Assembly (NCBI RefSeq): GCF_964656455.1
Contig: NC_135713.1
Span: forward strand, 191,822,187 to 191,886,186
Direction of reading: 5' to 3'
Origin: Halichoerus grypus
Lineage: Eukaryota; Chordata; Mammalia; Carnivora; Phocidae
Length of the DNA: 64,000 nt
The notes under the pieces were generated by a model, which saw only the letters and a list, made by a program, of their open reading frames with translations, was not told the DNA's origin and ran no database searches. The position numbers were made by a program, and so were the translations under genes. Shown piece by piece: positions 1 through 28,310 of the stretch; positions within the stretch are counted from its first letter, which is position 1, and each line of letters begins with the position of its first letter.

Positions 1-2000
1 ATGTCATTGGCTTAAAAGTGTTCACCGAAAGCCCTGCACTACAGATGTCAAAATATCCTTGCTGTAAAAGTTCATTGCACCAGGAACAAAGAATTCTTAA
101 ATGCTTCTAAAGTGGAAAAAACAGTCACCTACAAGGGGAGGGGAATTGATTATATTGGCAGCAGTGTTAGCAACAATGGCTGCCTTTAAAATTCTGAGGA
201 AAACGTTTTTTAACCTGTAGGTTTATATCCAGCCAAACTATCATTTCAGACATGGAAGGACTCAGGAAATTTACTTCCTCTTTTTTTAAGGAAGTTATTT
301 GAGGATGTGCTAAAACAAAATAAAGGTGTAAAACAAGAGAGCCAGGAAGGAAATAGTGGTCCACCTCAGGAAAGCAGCTAAGTCCCAGGATTTTAACTGT
401 ATAGAGGCAAGAAGATGAAGGGTTCTGGGCAGTAGATTTCTGAAATAAAGAAAATCTGATAGAATAGTTGATTAGATGCAGAGGTTGATGAAAACTAAGA
501 CTATGATAAAACCAAAGAATATAAGGAAAAGGCAACTAGAAACTCCGGGAAAAACAAAAAGCTGTATGAGAAAGAAAAGGTAACTGTGGTACATTTCTTG
601 GTTCTGCAGTGAACAGTAGTTATGAGTCACAATAATGTAAGTCCAGTTTTCAACTTTCAGAATCAACATATAAATAAAAATTGGAAAATATATTTGTGGC
701 TATAGGACAATGTAAATGTTACCAACCTTGATATTTAAAAAATAAAAATACAAGTTAGCATTGTTGGGAGGTGGGAGGGAGGGAAGAAAGCTGAAGGGAA
801 GAGTAGGGGCACTAAAAACTTCATCTTACTATGTGTGGTATCGAAAGATATTATCTAAAGTGATGAAAAATAAAGACATAAGTATATTAAACTTACAAAG
901 GCATCAGCAGATCTAAAAATGGTGTTGGGAGGATGGGGGAGGGTGGATCCATTAGAGCAGGAAGGTGATAATGTCTAAAACTGATAAACCAAGAAAGAGT
1001 CCGTGGGCTTGCAGAAAGATAAGAAGGTAATTAGGCAGAAAAATAGTTCTAATGGAACAGTGTGGCTGCTCTGAGGAGTGAGACTGGGGGTGTGCTGTAG
1101 GAGAGGCTTTTCATCACTGAATAAGCTCTTCAGAGCTATTTAATCATATGCATATATTTCTTTGATAAAATTAAATGTTGAACCCCTGGCTGAGGGCCAG
1201 GCATTGTTCTAGGGGACACAGTGATGAACACACAGTTTCTGCCCTCTTGGGGTTTCCAAGCCTGTGGCTGGGACCATAGAAGATCCTCCAATCTCTATTT
1301 CTTATTCCCACTTCTCCTGAGCTCTAGACTCAAACTCCAGTCACTGATCACACATTTATCCCTAAGGGGATCTCTCCCTTGTCAGAGCCTTAAATGTCTC
1401 CTATCTCTGAAATGTCCTTGTTTTCTATTGTGATGATGCTCAGTGCTTACTTCTTCCTGGAGACCTTCAGGATTCTACCCTGTGGCATCTCCTCCAGTTG
1501 CCCCAGCCCAACCCCTGCAGACCTCTAAGCACAGGACTCTTGCTGACCCTTAATTCGAGGTGGGCAGACTGTGTGGGCTTCCCACTTTGAATCTCTGATC
1601 CCCTGCACAGAGAGTCTACAAGGTGGATGCTCAGCAAAAGTCTGTGCAAAGAAATGAACACCCCGCCAAACCACGCGGCTTGTCCTCCATTTTTCACCTC
1701 AAGTTCACACCCTCCATGTCTAGACTCTAGTGTAGCCAACAGAGTTTGCATGTCTGATCCATCTTCCTTCCTAATCACTCATGTCTTGATCACCCCCTCT
1801 GCCCTGGTAATCTCCCCCTCCCTGATAAACCTTCATTCTATCACCCAAATTAGAAACCTGGGTTACTTGTGACCCTTCTCAGTTCCCCAGCTTCTGACCT
1901 CCCTACCTCTGATGTTGACCTTGTGCAGGTCCCTTTCTCCACCCCCACTACTTCTCATCTCCCAACACCAAAATCAGTACAAACCTAGGACTGATCACCT
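1..2000. other. Intergenic DNA, no gene seen
   Basis: The first 1.1 kb is AT-rich with no recognisable element. From about 1160 to 1900 there is decayed L2/MIR-like sequence (GGCCAGGCATTGTTCTAGG near 1196, CT-rich text after 1660). Open frames here are short and unconvincing. Confidence 0.6.
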
Positions 2001-2004
2001 GCCG

Positions 2005-2185
2005 GCACTCCATGCTGAGTGCTTCCCATTACATCCTTTTCACCACCCTATGCCCAAGTGGTCACGACTCTGCTCTCACAGATGAGGAAACTGCACAGGT
2101 CACACATCCGTTAAGAGAAGTGCCACGACTGGAACCCAGGACTGACTGGCTCCGAACCCCAAGATGCTAACCACTGTGTTGTCTG
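2005..2185 (+). mobile_element. MIR SINE remnant
   Basis: Shows the MIR core order: GATGAGGAAACTG, then a TCACACA block, then GAACCCAGGACTGACTGGCT and CTAACCACTGTG near its end. Ancient and diverged, with no TSDs visible. Confidence 0.7.
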
Positions 2186-2313
2186 AAATCTCTTTAGGCA
2201 TCTAGCTGGACCACTACAACCAAATTGCCTCCAACTTGGGCTACATAATGACCCCAGAGTGAGCTTGCTGCATCACACCTGCCTCTGGTCACATCCAGAC
2301 TGTAGAGTGGCTT

Positions 2314-2426
2314 CTGCCCTCTTGTTGCATCTCCTGGTATCTAGCTCCCTCCTTGCTCCAAGCAAGGTCTGCCCTCTGCCCTCTTGTTGCATCTCCTGGT
2401 ATCTAGCTCCCTCCTTGCTCCAAGCC
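2314..2426 (+). repeat. 62-bp tandem duplication
   Basis: A unit beginning CTGCCCTCTTGTTGCATCTC at 2314 recurs at 2376. The first 50 bases are identical, and the second copy is cut off after CTCCAAGC. The perfect match points to a recent duplication. It lies in an L2-like stretch with no gene. Confidence 0.9.
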
Positions 2427-2439
2427 CAAGCTCCCCCAG

Positions 2440-2660
2440 AGCATAGCAGGCCCTTTTGTGCCTCAGTCCCTTTGCACCTGCTATTTCAGATACCCAGGAA
2501 GTCTTTCTTCTGGCAAAATCCTACTCATCCCTGACAGGCTAACCCACCTCTCCAGTGTCATCTTCTCTGTGACACACTTAGCTGTCCTATCCACATTTTA
2601 ATTTTTTGTTAACTCATCAGACTCAGGGCCTAGCACAAGAGTAAGTGTTGAAGGGGGTAC
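2440..2660 (+). mobile_element. L2 LINE 3'-end remnant
   Basis: Contains the typical L2 progression: CCTTTGCACCTGCTATTTC, then CCTACTCATCC, a GTCATCTTCTCTG block and GGGCCTAGCACAAG. Diverged and truncated. Confidence 0.6.
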
Positions 2661-3043
2661 AACAAAGGTCACAGGAGTGATTTAAGGTATCTGCATCAGT
2701 TTGTTACTCCACGAATTTGGGGAAGGGAAAAGCTGTTCTCTGGTTGTTGGTTCTTGGCATATTTTTAATGCTGGCCCATGTCCTCCTGGGAGAGAAGATC
2801 CCGAGAAGAAAGCCCCTATTTCAGTGGAAACCTAAGGGGCGAACAGCTTTGCCCATCGCTACAGAGCAGAGTGCAAAGGACAAAGGAGGCGCTCAGGAAG
2901 TATTTGTGGAAGCCGACCGCTTCTCTCTGCAAAGGCTCCAATCATCAACCAGGAATAACTGAACGGGATTTTGGGGTTATTAGCAGTTTGGGACAATTCA
3001 TGAGTCGTTTCCTGAGCACAAGGCCGCTGTTCCTTCCGTGTGC

Positions 3044-3115
3044 CCAGAACCCCTCCAAGAGTCGGCTGAATCTGCAGCCTTTACTCCAAGGTGTGCATTC
3101 GGGCCTGTGCGCACA
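3044..3115 (+). repeat. Left copy of a diverged 72-bp direct repeat
   Basis: Aligns without gaps to 3650-3721 with about 55 of 72 bases identical. It includes ACCCCTCCA, CTGAATCTGCAGCC and TGTGCGCACA blocks. The pair brackets the CpG island almost exactly. Confidence 0.75.
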
Positions 3116-3640
3116 AGCTTGTGCACCGCGCAGGGCCCAGGCTGGGCGCGGTAGTCTCGGGGCGAGGCGACGGTCGGCTGGGGTCGACCCTCCTTCCAGG
3201 CGCCCCGGGCTTCGGGAGCAGGGGGAGGGGCCCCGGGCTGATTTCCCCGCCCCGCCCGGCCCCGCCCATCCCTCGGCGCCCCGCCCCGCCGCGCGCCAGC
3301 CCGCTCCCACCTGTCACCCCCATGCTGACCGAGGCTCTGTCGGGGAGGCGGGGAGCGGGCTGGTCGCTGCTGCCCCTCCGCCTCCAGTGCGCTCTTTGGC
3401 TGGGAGCTGTGGGGGGCGCTGGAGACGCTGGGGGCGCCTGCGCCGGTGATGTCGCCGCCTCTGTGACGTCCCTGCCCGGACCCCACGGACGGAGGCGGAA
3501 AAACGCTCAGGATTCTCGGGCAGAGGGCGGGCGGCCGTCGGGGGGTGTCCTCCGGAGACTGCGCCACCCTGAGCACTCTTCCCCGCAGGCCCAGAGGGAG
3601 CCACCTCCGGTAAGCTTGGATGGCCTTTGCACCTGCCCCT
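3090..3640. promoter_or_regulatory. CpG island 3' of MAP3K14, candidate promoter
   Basis: This dense CpG island lies about 650 bp beyond the MAP3K14 polyadenylation site. It carries clustered GC boxes (CCCCGCCC-type) at about 3248-3295 and a cAMP-response-type TGACGTC at 3464-3470. A plus-strand splice donor, CCG followed by GTAAGC, has its GT at 3610-3611. Known human neighbours here are the antisense lncRNA MAP3K14-AS1 (plus strand) and SPATA32 (minus strand), so either could start here. I cannot identify a coding exon of SPATA32. Long open frames on both strands look like GC-rich shadows. Confidence 0.6.
3464..3470 (+). promoter_or_regulatory. CRE-like site TGACGTC in the downstream CpG island
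   Basis: Seven of the eight bases of the palindromic CREB/ATF site are present. It sits 140 bp upstream of a plus-strand splice donor, a typical promoter-proximal spacing. Function is inferred. Confidence 0.45.
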
Positions 3641-3649
3641 TTCTGGGGT

Positions 3650-3721
3650 GCAGGACCCCTCCAGGAAGCTGCTGAACCTGCGGCCTGTACCCCAAAGTCT
3701 GCATGTGTGCCCGTGCACACA
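3650..3721 (+). repeat. Right copy of a diverged 72-bp direct repeat
   Basis: Partner of 3044-3115 at an exact spacing of 606 bp. Matching blocks are ACCCCTCCA, CTGAACCTGCGGCC and CGTGCACACA. Confidence 0.75.
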
Positions 3722-4031
3722 CAGATAGCTACTTGAGCAAGGCTTCAGGGGGTGTGGAGCCAGATGGGACAAGGTCCCCGCCCCTTGTGTGTCCGTGGCA
3801 TCCATTCTCAGGTGGGTCCCTGTCCTGGAAAGGCCCAGGAACCCACTCCTGCAAAGTCATCTCTGCTCACTCAGTCCTGCTCCCAGTTCTGTTCCCTGGA
3901 AGCCAGGCCTCAGGGACAGGAGAGGGTGGGGCAGTCTTTGTTCGGGGCTCCTGGTGCGCCCCCACCTCTCCACGTCAGGCCACTGCCTGGGGCGTATTGA
4001 CCTCTCCTCCTCAGCCTGCAGTGTTTGGCCA

Positions 4032-4041
4032 GGGACTTCCC
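4032..4041 (+). promoter_or_regulatory. kappaB-consensus decamer GGGACTTCCC
   Basis: Matches GGGRNNYYCC at every position. It lies about 250 bp past the MAP3K14 polyadenylation site and 400 bp from the downstream CpG island. A chance match is possible. Confidence 0.3.
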
Positions 4042-4286
4042 TATGGCCACTGGGTGGGGCATCTTGCTTAACTGGTCTGAATTGATAGGCCAAAAGTAGG
4101 ACTGGAAGCGCCCACTGGGAGGGCTGGTGGGAAAAGTGACCTCACTCAAGGGGTGGAAACAGTCCTTGCCCAAAATCAATGGCAGCTGTGAGAAAACCCC
4201 ACCAAGAAGGCAAAGGGAGGCAGCTGTTAGGAACTGAGGTTCTGTAAGCAGGCAGGCGAGAGTGGGGACAGCCATGGCCTAACACA

Positions 4287-5785
4287 TTTGTCATCACCCC
4301 ACACTTTATTGCTTACAAAGAGTACCACCCGAACTCTGCAGTACAAGGCTGCAGCTCTTCACGTGCTGGGGGCCGGGGGGGGGTGTGTGTGTGTGTGTCT
4401 CTCCCTGGGGAGCAGAATGGCTCGATGTGGACAGCTGGACAGAGGGCACCTTGGCAAGACACCGGGATGAGCTTCTCCCGAGGAGGACTCTCAGGGGGAC
4501 ACCCCTCACCTCCAGGAGAGGAGGCTAGCAGGCCCCCACACAAGGATTCACAGTTGATTAATGCTACATGGGCCCTGATCAGCCCCCCCACTGAAGAAGA
4601 AGGGGCAATGGGGTATGGTGGGAGGGGCTCATCTTAAAGAAATGCGGAGGTTTGAGGGGTCACGCGCGTGGAGACAGGTCAAGACTTGAATGCCTTCACA
4701 CCCCATCTCCTGGCCTGCTTATGCGCACGCAGAACCACTGACCTGCCCTCCTGGAGGGCAGCCATGAAAGTGCTTTGAGGTCATCAGAGTGCAAAGTGCG
4801 GTTGGCAGTGCCCCGAGGCGAGGGGCAGGGCAGGGCCAGTGTGAGCGTGAGGCCTGGGCTGTGTCTCAGGGAGCTGGTGTGCCCGACGCCCAAAGTCGCG
4901 GCCGGGGGAGACAGGAGCGCCTGCACCCGCTGCTTTCTTGCACCCGGATCACAGCCCGGCCGCAGACTGCTCCGGTCGGGCCGGCTCCCGCCACCCTTCC
5001 CTTCCACAGACGAGGGGGCTGACGGCCAGGCAGTCATGGGCCGTTCTGGGTCTGCAGCCGCGGCTCGGGGCCTGCTGCTCTGGGGAAGACTGGTGGCCAG
5101 CAGCAAAGGGACACGTGCTTGGGGACTGAGAACCATTTCCCTTAGACACCTGTGGTCCTTGGCGGAAGCTGAGTCCAGCTCCGGGCCCGTGTTGCTACGC
5201 CCTGACGGTGTGCCCTGGACTCCCAGGGAGACTTCCCAGCGTCACGCGCGGCTCCCTCCCTGACTCTGTCAGGAAAGTTCCTAGATCGAAAAGGGGCTTC
5301 GATGGCCGCGCAAGGGGGTCAGAGGGCTCCCCGTTCACCCGAGGGCGGGCACAGCTGCTGCCCCGCTCCTGTACTGGACCTGGGTGTGGGTCCTCAGACA
5401 CTCGACACCCGTCCACCTGCTCAGAGGCCGAGGGACTCGCCCACCCTCCCTGACCCAGGCCGGAAGCTACGCTCCCGCCGGCCAGCAAGGGCCCACTGAT
5501 CCAAACAGGTCAGGCCAGCTCGCGGGGACCAGGGCAGAGAAGACCCTTTTCGTTTGTTCCCCATGGACGGGAAGAGGCCTCCTGCCTGCCTCCTCCTCCT
5601 CCTCCTCATGTGGGCACAGGGTGCTCTCCCGGCGGGGTCAGGCGGGACACGGGACGTCCTGGGAGGCATTCTGCCTGCCCCTAGTCGCACCGCTGAGCCA
5701 GGGGGTGGCAGACCCCCGGGAGCAGGCTGAGCCCTGAGAAGGCAGGCCGCCTCTGGCAGAGTGGAGTCAGCGGTGGAAGGCTGGC
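4287..5785 (-). other. MAP3K14: MAP3K14 3' UTR
   Basis: The UTR is about 1.5 kb, GC-rich and without introns, running from the TGA to the polyadenylation signal. It contains a short GAG-type trinucleotide run near 5588-5609 and a CA run at about 4384-4399 (both on the sense strand). Its length agrees with the human UTR as I recall it. No AU-rich instability motif stands out. Open frames in this stretch on either strand are shadows of GC-rich sequence. Confidence 0.85.
4305..4310 (-). terminator. MAP3K14: Polyadenylation signal AATAAA of MAP3K14
   Basis: A canonical AATAAA on the minus strand is followed at once by a GT-rich stretch (GTGTGGGGTG) that fits the downstream element. Cleavage is expected about 10-25 bases on, near 4285-4295. 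No competing canonical signal was noticed earlier in the UTR. Confidence 0.85.
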
Positions 5786-23716
<17,931 letters not shown>

Positions 23717-24029
23717 CTCCCAGGCTCACGCTCACCCTGAGGGACCAGACGCAGAACAGGCTGGGTTAGAGGAGAAAAGCGGGGGAGAGGCTTTTGACCC
23801 CTTTCTGCCGCATATATTTATCTTACAAACACCCCAATGTCAAAGGAGTCAACCCTTCTTGTTCCATGTGGCATGAGCCCTCACCCTGGCTCCTACTAGC
23901 ACACCCCACAAGCAGACTCCTTCCATTCTGCCCAGCGAGGAGGATTCCAGCTCACTCCTCCAGCATGGCCATGGCACAAACATCTGGGTTTGTCCTTTCT
24001 TGCTTTTATAAATAATGGCCGAATCTCTT

Positions 24030-24056
24030 TCTGTTTTTTTTTTTTTTTTTTTTTTT
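24030..24056. repeat. Poly(T) tract
   Basis: More than 20 consecutive T near the exon 2-proximal end of intron 1. It may be the tail of an old retrotransposed fragment on the minus strand, but no body is recognisable. Confidence 0.6.
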
Positions 24057-24812
24057 ATGCTGAATTTTGCTCCCCCGGAACGTGGTGGTAGATTCCGTAC
24101 TCCCAAAACCGCCAGTCACCTCATTGACTCTGCACAAACCTTGCCTTCTTAGAGGACATGTCTATACCGGCCACAATGGCTTTTCTCCAAATGGGGAAAA
24201 TCAAGTTTTTGTTCCCTAGCAGGAGGTAGATACGTGTATGTGTGCATGCATAGATTTACGTGTGGATATATACATTACGCACACACACACACACACACAA
24301 CATTTTACAAAGTCTACAAATCAGCTTGCAAAAGGCAGCGCCAGCACTTGGCTCTTTTCCCGGGACGCATCTGTCTGTGGCCTTCCAGAAGGAACTGACA
24401 TGCTTCTTTCTGTAATGTCCGTACTCATTGCTGAAAACCTCTCCTAGGTATCAGTTTTCTTTCAGGCAACATTAGTAGTGGAATATTTATATTAGCGCCC
24501 CCAACACCAACCTATACCTCTAGGACTCCGAAGACAAAGTGCAGGGCTTCACGTCTCACTGGGTTCTATCTCCAGCAGGCCTGTGCGTTCCCCGGAAGCC
24601 CCAAGGGAGAGTGAGCCCAGTGTTGAGACAATCTTGTGCAAACAGCACGTAGACTAGAACTGTCATGAAAGTGATCTGCGCTGATCTGGGATCGCGACCC
24701 TGTGGGAACCTTTTGAAAGACTGGGCATGTGAGCTCCCAAAGCGCAGGTCCCTCCAAGTCGGGACTTGCTTTCCACCAAGCCTGAGAAGGCACTGCATTC
24801 AGACAGGTTTTT

Positions 24813-25007
24813 TTTTTTTTCCAAGATTTTATTTATTTATTTGAGAGAGAGAATGAGATAGAGAGAGCATGAGAGGGGGAAGGGTCAGAGGGTGAAGCAG
24901 ACTCCCTGCTGAGCAGGGAGCCCAATGCGGGACTCGATCCCGGGACTCAAGGATCATGACCTGAGCCGAAGGCAGTTGCTTAACCAACTGAGCCACCCAG
25001 GCGCCCC
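24813..25007 (-). mobile_element. CanSINE, first of a serial pair
   Basis: Inverted element ending GAGCCACCCAGGCGCC. Bounded by AGACAGGTTTTT at 24801 and again at 25008. Confidence 0.95.
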
Positions 25008-25020
25008 AGACAGGTTTTTA

Positions 25021-25256
25021 TTTTTTTTTATTTTTATTTTTTTTTATTTTATTTTTTTATTTTTTTAAAGATTTTATTTATTTATTTGACAGAGAGAGAG
25101 ATAGCGAGAGCAGGAACACAAGCAGGGGGAGTGGGAGAGGGAGAAGCAGGCTTCCCGCCGAGCAGGGAGCCCGATGTGGGACTCGATCCCAGGACCCTGG
25201 GATCATGACCTGAGCCGAAGGCAGACGCTTAACGACTGAGCCACCCAGGCGCCCCC
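25021..25256 (-). mobile_element. CanSINE, second of a serial pair
   Basis: Inverted element with a long imperfect T-rich tail complement. It is bounded by AGACAGGTTTTTA at 25008-25020 and 25257-25269, so three copies of the same target now flank two elements. Confidence 0.95.
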
Positions 25257-25793
25257 AGACAGGTTTTTAATAAGTGCTCCCTGTTGGCAGGCTGGTCTAA
25301 AGCTGTCGCTAACAGATGCAGTCTCCCCTGGTGGCAGTCCACTCATCCTGGAACCCAGCTCCATTTGCTCTTGGGGCAGAAAGGCGGGCATTGTGAAGGC
25401 AAACCTCTCCACCACTGGTCCTTTGCCCTGTGAGGCTAGAAGCTGACCTGGGACGGTGGGGGCCTGGGCATCTCTAGGCTGAAGCTCTCTTCCTACTGAG
25501 TCTGCCTCACTGCAACAGCCACGAAGTACGGAACCGGCTCGACTCAGGGCGGGGTGAGCGGGAGGGTGAGATGGGCTTGTTGGTCGCTAGGAATTTGATC
25601 CTTCCATCTCTGCCTTCAAGGGTCTGCTGACTCCGAATTCAGAGTGGCTCCAGCTTTCAGCTCAGATGCCTGGGCTTGGCCCTGAATGCCGGAGGCTGGG
25701 GAGGGGCACGGATGGCCCCATTGTTACCTGTTGACCTTGAAAAGTCTAAGGGGTGTTCTGACTTCCAAGTGCCCACCTGTCTCAGCCTCTTTT

Positions 25794-25996
25794 TTTTTTT
25801 TTTAAAGATTTATTTATTTATTTTAGAGAGAAAAAGAGAGAGAGAGAGGTGGAGGGGCACAGGGAGAGAGAAAATCCTCAAGCAGACTCCCCGCTGACCG
25901 CGGAACCAGACGTGGGGCTCGATCCCAGGACCCTCAGATCAGGACCTGAGCTGAAATCAAGACTTGGCCGCGTAACCGACTGCGCCACCCGGGCAC
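25794..25996 (-). mobile_element. CanSINE in intron 1
   Basis: Inverted, with somewhat diverged box regions. The TSD CCTGTCTCAGCCTCTTT is at 25777-25793 and 25997-26013. Confidence 0.95.
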
Positions 25997-27636
25997 CCTG
26001 TCTCAGCCTCTTTGCCAGAGGAAAAGCGGTCTTAAAAACAAACTGCAAGCCCTCGGAACCTAACACTACTAAAGATGCGCCGAAAGGGACCTCAGTAGTG
26101 CTTTAATTTCATTTTCACTTGCAGAAACTGACGCTAATTAGGCAGAGACTTGCCCAAGGTCACCCAGCCTTGTGTGGCACCACAGGCCCAGGACCTAGAA
26201 CCCCTAGATCCAGGCTGCGCCACCCCCTCCCGGAGTCTCCTGGGCTCCAGGCAAACACAAGGGGGAAACTCATGGCCCTGTTTGGTCAGAAGGCTCCTGA
26301 GGGTGGGGGTGGTGCCCTCAGCGTATAGCACAGTGGGGCACAGAGGAGATGATCGATGTTGGCTGAATGGGGTATCAGAGGATGACCTGCAGAGATAGGA
26401 TGATCGCAAGCACCAGGGATGAAGAGAAAGTCCCATCTGGAGTGAGAGAAATGAGGCCAAGGCTGTTGCAAGGGCACCCAGCTGTTTGAGATCTAGCTGG
26501 GCTTCGGTTCACAGGGCCAGTCTCTGTCGGATATGGCTCATTCTGAGCTACAGCCCTCCAGAGAGGCTGGGAGGCTGCCCCTCGCCCCCAGGAGCCGTCT
26601 TGTTGCCTTGGCAGTGAGCTGGGCCCCTGGCCAGGGGTCCTGATCCCCCCACCACGAGCATGCCGGGCTCCCCAGTGCCAGGGAAGCTGAGTCTGAGGCA
26701 GCAGGGCTAAGGGCCCCCTCTGCAGTTCTCTGATGACTCATCCAACAGCCTGGCAGGCAGAGAGAGGAACAAGCAGCCCGTTGAGAGGCTAACCCAGAAG
26801 CTGGCAGCTGAACCTGTGAAGGGCACGGGAAAACAGGCTGACCCTCACCTCCCAGGGGCACAAAATCACAGCCTGGGAGCTGTACGGCTTCTCCGGTGCC
26901 ACATGACCATGACTCAGACCCTCACTGATAGCCTCTAAGTTCAAGAAGCTATTCTCAGCATACTCTGGCCTGAGAGTAGCTCTCCTACACATTCACACAC
27001 GTTTGCTTGCCCCCCCCCTCCTCCCCCACTTCTACAAGGGTTCTGGCCTACAAAAAATAGGGTTCTGCATGAAGCCTGGGACTGCTGGCCAGGTGGCCTT
27101 CCTAGCCTTGGGCTTTGCCCCTGGCTTGTTGCCCCAGACCAACTGCCCTGCAGCTTTGCCCCTTCTTTCTCCTGTAGCTTGTGGGGAGTGAAGACTGAGC
27201 CAGTTGCGTCTCTGCCTTTGAAGGCAAGTCAAAATCCTGATCCATTACTCAGTCTGGATGCTCTCCCCAGCTCCACTCCGGCCTCAAATGCATCCTGCTC
27301 CTCTCTAATTGTCACAGCTGAGGATGTGGGCACTGGTAATAGGCAAGCCCACTGAGCTCACCTACAAGGCCACAGAAACCAAAGGGGAAAGAAAAGGTGT
27401 GTTATTGGTTCAGTGTTCCTTTAGGGCCTGGTGCACGTGCACTGCTTGCTGTCTTCTATGGGGCCTCGATGACCGCTCCCCCCTGGAGAAGTCTGGTGGT
27501 CGCAGTGACTGGGACGGTACCAGAGCGACCCTTGGGCATATCTATAGGACATGCCTGCTGTGGGCAAGGCTCCTGGGCCCTGAGACAAACTTGGCTCCCT
27601 TACCAGCTAGTAAAACTCTTCTGTCCAAGTTGGGGA

Positions 27637-27778
27637 ATTTTTTTTTTTTCTTTTTTTTAAGTAGGCTCCATGCCCAGCATGGAGCCCAATGTGGGGCTTG
27701 AATTCACAACCCTGAGATCAAGACCTGAGCCAAGATCAAGAGTCAGATGCTTAACCGACTGAGCCACCCAGGCGCCCC
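27637..27778 (-). mobile_element. Older short CanSINE in intron 1
   Basis: Inverted short-form element. The imperfect TSDs are CAAGTTGGGGA (27626) and CAAGTTAGGGA (27779). Confidence 0.9.
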
Positions 27779-27984
27779 CAAGTTAGGGAGTTCTTAATGT
27801 GGGTTCAAGGACAGCCTCAGGATGGTCTGTGAGCCACAGAAACTATATACAATTTGTATTTTTACAGGGAAGAGGTCCACAGCTTCCATCATATTTTCCA
27901 AGGGTCTGACATTCCCCAGAAAGTTGCTGTAGTCTCTTTAGAAGATCAAGTCCATGATTCTGGCACCGCTCTTCCATGACAAAG

Positions 27985-28150
27985 AAGAGCTCAATAACGT
28001 AGCAGTTTCCTACCTGACTGCAAGTCAGAATAACCAGATGAGTTCTCAAATGCACTTGCCCAGACCTACTGAAACAGTTGCTGGGCATTAGGCCCAGAAT
28101 CTGTATTTTTGACAAGTTCTCTGGGTGATTCTGATGCCAAGGGGTCAGAG
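27985..28150 (+). mobile_element. MER5A-type hAT-Charlie remnant
   Basis: Contains CCAGACCTACTGAAACAG, AGAATCTGTATTTTTGACAA and GGTGATTCTGATGCCAAGG, the internal order of MER5A. The ends are degraded. Confidence 0.65.
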
Positions 28151-28184
28151 ACTACCATTTGACCCCTGGTCTATACTGTAAGGC

Positions 28185-28310
28185 TGTCCTGTCCAATATG
28201 GCATCACTAGCCACATGTGGCTATTTAAGTCAATTAAAATTAAATAAAATTTAAAAATCAGTCCCTCAGTTACACTAGTTACCATATTGGACAGTGCAGA
28301 TAGAGAATGC
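28185..28310 (+). mobile_element. Short DNA-transposon remnant, subfamily not assigned
   Basis: CTGTCCAATATGGCATCACTAG on the left and ACCATATTGGACAGTGCAG on the right form inverted ends (CTGTCCAATATGG against CCATATTGGACAG) around an AT-rich centre. It looks like an internally deleted hAT-type element. Confidence 0.6.

Noticed and set aside
2717..2962. 81-codon open frame with a hydrophobic N-terminus resembling a signal anchor
   Set aside because: It depends on a TTG start; the first in-frame ATG is at about 2769, inside the hydrophobic segment. No family is recognised and no transcript context is visible. Kept only as a remote possibility.
2998..3720. 240-codon minus-strand open frame across the downstream CpG island, and the 194-codon plus-strand frame at 3091-3675
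   Set aside because: GC-rich DNA with few stops, low-complexity Pro/Arg/Gly composition and long frames on both strands at once. No domain is recognised, and the apparent internal repeat is only the 72-bp DNA repeat.
25321..25340. CTCF-like match TGCCACCAGGGGAGAC on the minus strand
   Set aside because: It lacks the GGC that follows the core in the consensus, so it is too weak to list as a site.
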